Source: Pseudomonadota bacterium (GTDB lineage Bacteria > Pseudomonadota > Gammaproteobacteria > Burkholderiales > Burkholderiaceae). Taken from it: a stretch of DNA of 61,898 nucleotides. Positions 55,366 through 61,898 of this stretch are shown here, piece after piece. Position 1 is the first letter of the stretch; each line of letters opens with the position of its first letter. Position numbers and translations under genes: made by a program. The stretch spans positions 1-61,898 of the forward strand of contig JAJXUC010000005.1 of the NCBI GenBank assembly GCA_021783435.1, in the 5' to 3' direction. Below the pieces are notes generated by a model, which searched no databases, had not been told where the DNA came from, and saw only the letters and a list, made by a program, of their open reading frames with translations.

Positions 55366-56586
55366 TCAAGTCTGGTAACTGCGCAGGCGCAGCGACATGT
55401 TCTGCAGCGCCGCAATGCCGCTTTGCTCGGCCCGCTGGCACCAGTCCTGCAGATGCAGTCGGACTTGCTCGGCCGAGGCCGAGGACTGTTCCCAAACGGC
55501 CTTGAGGTCTTCGCGCATGTGCAGCAGCTTGCCGATCACCGGGCTGTTCTGTGCGGCGGCGTCGACCACGGCGAGCGCTTTCGCGTCCAGGGTCTCGCGT
55601 TCGCGCGTGATGAGTTTGCGCGCGGCGCGCAAGGCCGCCCACTGTCCGCGCGAACCTGCGCCCTGCGACGAGCGGATACCGGCCTGGGCACGCAGCAGTT
55701 CAACGTGCATCGCGCGCTTGATTTCACGGGCGTAACGCGCCATCAGGTCATACCGATTCGTGATGACCGTCTGCACCAGCGCCAGATCGACGTGTGAGCG
55801 CAACGCGCCCATTTTGGACTGGGGCGGCAGCTTGCGCGCCTTGGCCAGGCCGCACCAGGTAAGCAGGAGGATGTAGGCCCAGCCGATATCGAACTCCCAC
55901 CATTTGAGCGAAAGCTTGGCCGAAGTCGGATAGGTGTGGTGGTTGTTGTGCAGTTCCTCGCCGCCGATGAGGATGCCCAAGGGGAAGACGTTGCGACTGT
56001 TGTCGCGGCTGGCGTAATTGCGATAGCCCCACCAGTGGCCCAGACCGTTGATGACACCCGCCGCCCAGATTGGAATCCACAGCATCTGCACCGCCCAGAT
56101 GGTGCCGCCGATGGCGCCGAACATGACCACATTCAAGACGAGGGTGATGCCCACGCCTTGCCAGGCCAGGCGCGAATAGACGTTGCGCTCCAGCCAGTCG
56201 TCAGGCGTGCCATGACCGAATTTGGCCAGGGTTTCCTGATTTTTCGACTCGGCCCGGTACAACTCCGAGCCGCGCAGCATGACGGTGGATATGCCGCGTG
56301 TGACAGGGCTGTGTGGATCGTCCGCCGTTTCGCATTTGGCATGGTGCTTGCGGTGGATGGCCACCCATTCCTTGGTCACCATTCCGGTGGTGAGCCAGAG
56401 CCACAGGCGGAAGAAATGCATCACCGCCGGATGCAGCTCCAAGGCGCGATGGGCCTGCGAGCGGTGCAGGAACACCGTGACGGCGACGATGGTGATGTGC
56501 GTCACCGCCAGGGTGTAGAGCGCGAGTTGCCAAGCGCTTGCGTGCAGCAAGCCGTGGCCCGCCCAATCCAACACACGATTCAACAT
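55366..56586 (-). CDS. Acyl-CoA / fatty acid delta-9-type desaturase
   Basis: A 406-residue membrane di-iron desaturase. The three histidine boxes are HRSQAHR at residues 41-47, HRKHH at 78-82 and EELHNNHH near 209-216. Two pairs of hydrophobic segments surround them. Family members introduce a cis double bond into saturated acyl chains, which increases membrane fluidity. The C-terminal 120 residues are hydrophilic and helical and are longer than in typical delta-9 enzymes. The start at 56586 (MLNRVLDWAG) is used; the upstream part of the frame lacks similarity. Convergent with bamC. Confidence 0.92.
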   Translation of the reverse strand: MLNRVLDWAGHGLLHASAWQLALYTLAVTHITIVAVTVFLHRSQAHRALELHPAVMHFFRLWLWLTTGMVTKEWVAIHRKHHAKCETADDPHSPVTRGISTVMLRGSELYRAESKNQETLAKFGHGTPDDWLERNVYSRLAWQGVGITLVLNVVMFGAIGGTIWAVQMLWIPIWAAGVINGLGHWWGYRNYASRDNSRNVFPLGILIGGEELHNNHHTYPTSAKLSLKWWEFDIGWAYILLLTWCGLAKARKLPPQSKMGALRSHVDLALVQTVITNRYDLMARYAREIKRAMHVELLRAQAGIRSSQGAGSRGQWAALRAARKLITRERETLDAKALAVVDAAAQNSPVIGKLLHMREDLKAVWEQSSASAEQVRLHLQDWCQRAEQSGIAALQNMSLRLRSYQT

Positions 56587-56830
56587 GGTTTTTGCATTCC
56601 GTAAGACCTCGATGATGTTGGCCGACCAGCATGTTGGCACCAACTCCGCAGCCCGGTTCGGCATGCCAACTCCACTATTTTAGAGAGCCGCACGAGTCCG
56701 CCTGGAACAAAAACCTTGCGACCGCCAAGGAACTGCGAAGCCCTCCCCCTCAACCAGGGCCTGCCTGCCCGTCGCCGCCCTGGCCATTGGCGGCCATCCC
56801 GCCGCCGGCTTGCCGGCACGCACGACCGCT

Positions 56831-58096
56831 TCACGACCGCTGCATCACTGCAGCGAAAAATCCATCGGTGCCGTGGCGATCGGGGAACAGCTCCAGCATG
56901 GTCTGCCCCGGCTGGGACTCGAAACCCACCTGCTGCTGCGCCAGGGTTTCGGCGGCGTCGTGCAGGGTGAAGTCGGCCCGTTCGCGCAGAAAACTCTCGA
57001 CGACCAGCCGGTTCTCGGCCGGCAGCAGGCTGCAGGTGGCATAGACCAGGCGGCCGCCGGGTTTGAGCAGGGTGGCTGCTGACTTCAGGATCGAAGCCTG
57101 CTGGGCTGCGAGCTTGAGTACGTCGGCTTCGCCCAGGCGCCACTTCAGGTCGGGATTGCGGCGCAGGGTGCCGGTTCCTGTGCATGGCGCATCGACAAGC
57201 ACGCGGTCGAGCTTGCCCGCGAGCCGCTGGATGCGGTCGTCGCGCTCGTGGGCGATGACCACCGGATAAACGTTGGACAGGCCGCTGCGGGCCAAGCGCG
57301 GGCGCAGCTTGTCCAGACGGTGCTCGGCCACGTCGAAAGCATAGAGACGGCCGGTGTTGCGCATCATCGCCCCCAGCGCCAGGGTCTTGCCACCGGCACC
57401 AGCACAGAAGTCGGCAACCATTTCGCCGCGCCGTGGCGCCAGCAGCAAGGCGAGCAACTGGCTGCCTTCATCCTGCACCTCGATGGCGCCTTCGCTGAAC
57501 AATGCCGAGCGGTTGAGCGCCGGTTTGCCCCGCACGCGCAACCCCCAGGGCGAATAACGCATGGGCTCGGCGGCGATGCCCAGGCTGCGCAGCTCGCCAG
57601 CGGCGGCTTCGCGCGTGGTCTTGAGCAGGTTCACGCGCAGGTCCAGCGGTGCCGCCTGCAGCAGGCTTTGCGCCAGCGACTGGAACGCAGCCGCGTTCAT
57701 GTCGCCGCGCTCCAGCAGCGCCTGCGCCATCCAGTCGGGCTGGCTGTAGCGCACCGCGGGCTGCAGTGTGGAGAGGTCGAACTGCAGGATCTGCTCGCGC
57801 CAGGCCAGCAACTCCGGGGCAAAGGCTTCGTCCAGCGGGCCATGCGCATCACCCTGCCAGCCCAGCGCCAGCAAGTGCAGGTCTTGCGCACCCTTGGCGC
57901 CTTGGGACAGGTGGCGATACAGCCGCAGATGGCGCACGATCTGGTAGACGCTCTCTGCCAGCACATGCCGATCGCGCTGGCCAAGTCGGGGATGGGCGCG
58001 AAAGTAGCGCGAGAGGACGACGTCGGTCGGCAAATCGAAACACAGCACGGCGCGCAGCAATTCGCGCGCCGTGCCGACGAGGGCGCGCGACTTCAT
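56831..58096 (-). CDS. rsmB: 16S rRNA m5C967 methyltransferase RsmB
   Basis: A 421-residue protein with an N-terminal NusB-like RNA-binding domain and a C-terminal SAM domain. The catalytic cysteines are in LVDAPCTGTGTLRRNPD and VYATCSLLPAEN. The SAM motif is MVADFCAGAGGKTLAL. Length is normal. The ATG at 58096 overlaps the purN stop (ATGA, 58093-58096), so translation is coupled. It methylates C967 of 16S rRNA. No fmt/def genes are adjacent, unlike the E. coli arrangement. Confidence 0.94.
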   Translation of the reverse strand: MKSRALVGTARELLRAVLCFDLPTDVVLSRYFRAHPRLGQRDRHVLAESVYQIVRHLRLYRHLSQGAKGAQDLHLLALGWQGDAHGPLDEAFAPELLAWREQILQFDLSTLQPAVRYSQPDWMAQALLERGDMNAAAFQSLAQSLLQAAPLDLRVNLLKTTREAAAGELRSLGIAAEPMRYSPWGLRVRGKPALNRSALFSEGAIEVQDEGSQLLALLLAPRRGEMVADFCAGAGGKTLALGAMMRNTGRLYAFDVAEHRLDKLRPRLARSGLSNVYPVVIAHERDDRIQRLAGKLDRVLVDAPCTGTGTLRRNPDLKWRLGEADVLKLAAQQASILKSAATLLKPGGRLVYATCSLLPAENRLVVESFLRERADFTLHDAAETLAQQQVGFESQPGQTMLELFPDRHGTDGFFAAVMQRS

Positions 58097-58743
58097 GGCG
58101 CGCTCCGCCCCGACGGCACGCAACTTGCCGGCAGCGTGCGCACCCACGAGCCATCGACCTGCAGCCGCCCCTCCAGCAACGCGCGCACGGCTGCGGGGTA
58201 GATGCGGTGCTCCTGCTCCAGCACGCGCGCGGCCAGTGTTTCCTCGGTGTCGTGATCCTGCACCGGCACGGCGGCCTGCGCGACGATGGGCCCATGGTCC
58301 ACGTCCGCAGTGACCAGATGCACCGTGGCGCCGTGCCACTTCACCCCGGCGTCGAGCGCGCGCCGATGCGTGCCCAGGCCGGCAAACGCCGGCAGCAGCG
58401 AAGGATGGATGTTGATCAGGCGTCCGGCATAGCGGCGCACGAAGCCGGGTGTGAGCACGCGCATGAAACCGGCAAGGGCGACGACGGCGGGCGCGTGCAG
58501 GTCGATGCGCGCAGCGAGTTCGGCGTCGAACGCCTCACGGCTTGACCACTGGCGATGATCGACCACATCGGTCGCGATGCCCTGCGCCTGGGCGAACGCG
58601 AGGCCGGCGGCATCGGGCCGGTTGCTGATGACGGCCGCCACCCGCGCCGGCCAGGCCTCGGCCGCGCAGGCCCGCACGATGGCCTCCATATTCGTGCCGC
58701 GACCGGACATGAGGATGACGATGGAAGCGGGTACCGTTTGCAT
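58093..58743 (-). CDS. purN: Phosphoribosylglycinamide formyltransferase (PurN)
   Basis: A 216-residue enzyme of purine synthesis that transfers formate from N10-formyl-tetrahydrofolate to GAR. The motifs SGRGTNMEAI near residue 13, INIHPSLLPAF with catalytic Asn/His, and HLVTADVDHGPIVAQ with the Asp are all present. Length is typical. ATG at 58743 (MQTVPASIV) is used. Its stop overlaps the rsmB start, so the two are co-transcribed. Pilin genes lie upstream on the same strand. Confidence 0.94.
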   Translation of the reverse strand: MQTVPASIVILMSGRGTNMEAIVRACAAEAWPARVAAVISNRPDAAGLAFAQAQGIATDVVDHRQWSSREAFDAELAARIDLHAPAVVALAGFMRVLTPGFVRRYAGRLINIHPSLLPAFAGLGTHRRALDAGVKWHGATVHLVTADVDHGPIVAQAAVPVQDHDTEETLAARVLEQEHRIYPAAVRALLEGRLQVDGSWVRTLPASCVPSGRSAP

Positions 58744-58814
58744 GGCCGGCAGTGTAGCCGTGGCTCTGCCCGCAACCACGCTGCTGGCGTCAGCCGGCCT
58801 TCACTGCTCGGTCT

Positions 58815-59246
58815 TCACCAGCAGGTGCTCACCGGCAGACTGCCGCTGACGGCCTTCACCCCCAGGGCTGTGACCGAAAAATTACCGCAACCATCGCTCT
58901 GCTGGTCGCCCTGCGCCGTGGCGGTGACCGTGAAAGTCGGCGGCGCGGCAGTGTTGTCCACCGTCACGCTGAGTTGGTAGAAGTTGGTCGCGGCGTCGGG
59001 CACGGCCGCCGGCAGAGCGCTGTAGCCGAGGTCCGACGCGGTGGCCGAGTAGGTGTTGTTGGTGGTGTAGAAGCGCTCCTCGCGGCTGGCTAGATCCAGC
59101 ACCGCCGTCTTGGCCGCGGTGCGGCGCGACTTGCGCACCGAGTCCTGGTAGGCCGGCAGGGCGATGGCGCTCAGAATGGCGACCACCACCACCACGACCA
59201 TGAGTTCGATGAGGGTGAAGCCTCTCGGGGTCTGACGGTGATTCAT
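58815..59246 (-). CDS. pilE: Type IV pilin-like protein PilE
   Basis: A 143-residue prepilin. The leader MNHRQTPRG is followed by the type III signal FTLIELMVVVVVVAILSAIA, cleaved and N-methylated by PilD after Gly. The globular domain has a disulfide-like Cys pair near the end (DGCGNF and STCW), a feature of PilE-type minor pilins. It follows the PilY1 gene by 12 bp, as in pil operons of Betaproteobacteria. It is a minor pilin and not a major one judging by context, though I cannot separate the two by sequence alone. Confidence 0.9.
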   Translation of the reverse strand: MNHRQTPRGFTLIELMVVVVVVAILSAIALPAYQDSVRKSRRTAAKTAVLDLASREERFYTTNNTYSATASDLGYSALPAAVPDAATNFYQLSVTVDNTAAPPTFTVTATAQGDQQSDGCGNFSVTALGVKAVSGSLPVSTCW

Positions 59247-59258
59247 CTTGCCTCCGGA

Positions 59259-61898
59259 TCAGCGCAGCTCAGTCCATGTCAGGCGCTGGCCGGTACCGTT
59301 GGGCGCCGGGTTGACCTGCTGCACATTGGGATTGCCGCTGTTGTCCTGGTTGATCATGTAAGGCTTGCCTTGATAGGTGACGAGGCTCGGGGAGCCTACC
59401 GCGTTCAGGTATGTACCACTGACGATCTGGCCGCCGATGGTGACGAAGTTCCCGATGCTGTCGGCGAAGAAGGAGTTGGGCAAGGCGCCGCCATTGAGCG
59501 GATTGATCGCCATGGTCCAGCCCCCGGGCGGCGCAGGCGCATAGCAGCTCAGTCCTTGCGAATTGGGCGAAGGAATGGTGCTGTTGACGATGAAGGTCCC
59601 GAACGCGAGCGTCGGGTTGTAGATGATGCTTTCACCGGAACTGGGCAAGTCGAGATAAAAGCCCAACTGGTTGTTGTTGCTGGGGCAGGACGATGAATTC
59701 TTCCAGCACACGGGGTTGGTGGTCAGGGTCCGGTATCCGGTTCCCGTGCCGGCAAACGCCTGGCCGGTGGTGTCATAAGCGCCCTGCACCGTTTGTTGCT
59801 GCATCACGCTGCGGTCCATGCTCTGGGTGCCGCTCAAGGATGCGTACTGTGCCTGGGACTGCGCATTCCAGCCATTCATGTCCCAGTCCCAGACGCCGTA
59901 GATGCTCTGCACGCCGGTGGGCGAATTGTTCGGCAGCTGGTCGGCGGTTTCAATATTCTTGCCCGTGCCGAACATGACCTCGACGCGAGGCTGCCCCACG
60001 CGTGAAGGCACCGAGAGCACTTGCACTTGCGTGGTGATGGGCTGGGCCGTGGACGACGCGTTCTTGGCGGAGAACAGCGGTTTTGCCGCCGTGTCGCCGA
60101 ACTTCGAGACAGCCCATCCGCTTGAAGCTGCGCAGCCGGTGGTGGTCACGCCCGGGGGATTGCAGCCGCTCACATCGAATCGCCAGAGTTTACCGAACAG
60201 GTCGCCGGCGTACAGGTAATCAATCACGTGGTCGCCGTCCAGATCGGCCGAGGCGACATAGTTGATGCCGTTGGCACGATGCTGGCCGGTCGGGTCGGAG
60301 CTGGGGCCCGCGCCCGTATCCAACTCGTAAATGGCCCCGGTCTGGCCGCTCGGGTTGGTGCCCGAGGCGCCGTTCTTCACGGTGGCGATGAACACGGCAG
60401 CAGTCCCGGTGCTGCTGTTGTAGCCGTTGCCGAAAATCACCGCCCAGTCGCCGTTGTGCATGCGACGAATGATGGGCGTGCCGTAGCTGTAGCCCAGGTC
60501 GTTCTTGCAGTTGGCATTGTTGGCACAGGTGAGGTTGCTCAGGTTGAGTTCCTTCACCACGAGCGCCGACGCACTGCCCTGGCTGAAGTTGGCTGGATTC
60601 GTGATGTCGAGGGCATAGAGACCCTGCCCGCCCCCGCCCAGCCCACCCGCCAGCCAGGTGTGCCAGGCGCCGTTGTAATACAAATCCCCGGTACCGGGCG
60701 TGGCATCGACGAAATAGCGGTGCGTGTAACCCGGGGCGGTGAAGTTGAAGTTGCTGTTGATCGGTGTGCCGGAGGGGTTGCTCGCAATCTGGCTGAGCAC
60801 GCTGCTCGGCATGTAGGCGATCAACTCCTTGCCGTTATTCGTCGTGGTGTTGAACGTCCCCGTCGTGCTGTAGTTACCGGCAGCGAAGCCATGGACGAAG
60901 CCGTCGTTGCTGCCGGCGTAGACGACATGCTGGCGTGTCTTGTTGTTGGTTGTGTAGCTGCCGTAGCTGTTGGTCGATCCATTTTCTGGCGGTGTGAGCG
61001 AGGCATAGAGCGCATCACCCCAGGATGTCGGGTAGCTCAGACCCGGTGGCCCGACCCAGACCGGGCTGGAGCCGACGATATCGCCGAGCACGCTGGTGCG
61101 GGTGCGAAATGGGCCGCCCTGGCTTTGCTCCTTGCTACGGTCTCCACGCAGAAAATTCACCACGTCGGTGCCGGTGAGCGACGTTCCGCTCAACACCGGA
61201 TCATTGTTCAGAGCCGCCTGCTGCGCACTGCTCAAGCTGCCGTAGGCGAAAGCAACGCCTTGGCTGCCGTTCCAGGTCAACATCGTGCGGCTGGTCGCGG
61301 TTTGTGCTCCTGACGACAGATAGCCCGCTGCCGGCGTCGGCGGCGAGAGGCAGGGAGACCCGGTCAGTTCGCATGCTGCATCCCAGTTGGGGGTCGAACT
61401 GGCGGCGAGCCTGTTGCTGCTGTTGGGTCCGAGCGGGTAGGCGAACAACTGCCCCCACCAGTTCGCCGGGTGGTACTGGCCGAGGTAGATCTGGGTGGAG
61501 GTTTGAACCACTGCCCCCTTCACCGCGTTCACCCCGATGGAGTTGAGGGTCTGTGGCACCTGGGCAAGCTTCAGGCTGGCCGTGGCCGGATTGGTGTCGA
61601 TGGTTGACACCAGGCTCGTGCTGTTGTTGCTCGCATAGGCATCCGTGAATTCCGTCGTGCTGATGCTGGCCACATTGCTGAGCGCACTGGTGGTGCCCGC
61701 CGGAACCTTTCCCTGGATGGTGAAGGTGGCATTGCCCACGAGGGCGAGCTTGATGCCGCTCACGCTGAAGCTGCTGCCGGCGATCGTGCCGGCGCTTGCC
61801 GCCGCCGGGCACGTCGAGCCTGCGCTCGCGGTGCAGGACCAGGTCACATTGGTCAGGGCACTGGGCAGGACGTTCGTGAGCGTGGCGTTGTTCGCCGG
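59259..61898 (-). CDS. pilY1: PilY1-type type IV pilus tip adhesin, C-terminal part
   Basis: The visible 880 codons are the 3' part of a larger gene; the frame is open to the right edge of the window. The first 90 visible residues are a DUF11-like beta-sandwich repeat (NVTWSCTASAGSTC and the following TFTIQGKVP). The remainder resembles the PilY1 C-terminal beta-propeller with NDGFVHGFAAG, AGGLGGGGQGLYALDITNPA and a calcium loop DLDGDHVIDYLYAGD near visible residue 553. Such adhesins sit at the pilus tip and respond to calcium. pilE follows by 12 bp. The N-terminus and the export signal lie outside the window. Confidence 0.92.
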   Translation of the reverse strand, partial: PANNATLTNVLPSALTNVTWSCTASAGSTCPAAASAGTIAGSSFSVSGIKLALVGNATFTIQGKVPAGTTSALSNVASISTTEFTDAYASNNSTSLVSTIDTNPATASLKLAQVPQTLNSIGVNAVKGAVVQTSTQIYLGQYHPANWWGQLFAYPLGPNSSNRLAASSTPNWDAACELTGSPCLSPPTPAAGYLSSGAQTATSRTMLTWNGSQGVAFAYGSLSSAQQAALNNDPVLSGTSLTGTDVVNFLRGDRSKEQSQGGPFRTRTSVLGDIVGSSPVWVGPPGLSYPTSWGDALYASLTPPENGSTNSYGSYTTNNKTRQHVVYAGSNDGFVHGFAAGNYSTTGTFNTTTNNGKELIAYMPSSVLSQIASNPSGTPINSNFNFTAPGYTHRYFVDATPGTGDLYYNGAWHTWLAGGLGGGGQGLYALDITNPANFSQGSASALVVKELNLSNLTCANNANCKNDLGYSYGTPIIRRMHNGDWAVIFGNGYNSSTGTAAVFIATVKNGASGTNPSGQTGAIYELDTGAGPSSDPTGQHRANGINYVASADLDGDHVIDYLYAGDLFGKLWRFDVSGCNPPGVTTTGCAASSGWAVSKFGDTAAKPLFSAKNASSTAQPITTQVQVLSVPSRVGQPRVEVMFGTGKNIETADQLPNNSPTGVQSIYGVWDWDMNGWNAQSQAQYASLSGTQSMDRSVMQQQTVQGAYDTTGQAFAGTGTGYRTLTTNPVCWKNSSSCPSNNNQLGFYLDLPSSGESIIYNPTLAFGTFIVNSTIPSPNSQGLSCYAPAPPGGWTMAINPLNGGALPNSFFADSIGNFVTIGGQIVSGTYLNAVGSPSLVTYQGKPYMINQDNSGNPNVQQVNPAPNGTGQRLTWTELR

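Noticed and set aside
1..61898. CRISPR array, prophage, transposase, rRNA or tRNA genes
   Set aside because: No regularly spaced repeats with spacers, no integrase or transposase motifs and no recognisable tRNA or rRNA sequence was found on reading both strands.

Overview
The window is a high-G+C stretch of chromosome that reads as a betaproteobacterium of the order Burkholderiales. The odhA-odhB-lpdA-zapE order, the parE/parC pair, an ilvE / small zinc protein / waaF run and the BamC and glcDEF sequences all fit that order. The genus is not certain; a Thiomonas- or Comamonadaceae-like organism is my guess. Nearly all of the sequence is ordinary chromosomal coding DNA. I see no prophage, insertion sequence, CRISPR array, rRNA or tRNA.

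Layout. 1-2253: the start of a DinG/YoaA-type helicase, a DUF465 protein, a PP2C phosphatase and a secreted coiled-coil protein. 2253-9041 (minus): the 2-oxoglutarate dehydrogenase complex (odhA, odhB, lpdA) followed by zapE. 9375-12451 (minus): a hexose-6-phosphate mutarotase-like protein, an NTF2-like protein and a DHA2 drug exporter. 12544-21990 (minus): a four-gene MdtABC-type RND efflux operon with its own outer-membrane factor. 22266-27827: cobalamin adenosyltransferase, a D-lactate dehydrogenase, VOC and SRPBCC proteins, a sterol-desaturase-family protein and a Y-family DNA polymerase with a LexA box in front. 28161-32271: glcDEF, glycolate oxidation. 32426-36320 (minus): glutathione peroxidase, an EamA exporter, a membrane-anchored TlpA thioredoxin and LplT. 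36615-45145: alr, radA, a glycine-zipper lipoprotein, DoxX, an SbmA/BacA-like ABC exporter, ilvE, a small zinc protein and waaF. 45394-52165: rhlE, a RidA-like protein, parC and parE. 52542-58743: a methyltransferase, dapA, bamC, a fatty-acid desaturase, rsmB and purN. 58815-61898: pilE and the 3' part of a PilY1 adhesin that runs off the window.

The most unusual signal is a set of short G+C-rich palindromic repeats lying inside genes and read in frame. One family (A) occurs at both ends of the mdtB-like gene as an inverted pair, a related palindrome sits in the central loop of the mdtC-like gene, and a decayed copy lies between glcD and glcE. A second family (B) has one intergenic copy at 24571-24610 and one translated copy inside waaF. 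Alr carries a further extra segment without an obvious palindrome. These look like small palindromic elements that expand proteins at tolerant sites; one copy also appears to supply the ribosome-binding site of the next gene.

Regulatory signals worth noting are a perfect CTGT-N8-ACAG LexA box before the polymerase, a perfect dyad before glcD, two long perfect hairpin terminators at convergent gene ends (45231-45278 and 55277-55324), and a long inverted repeat in the rhlE leader.
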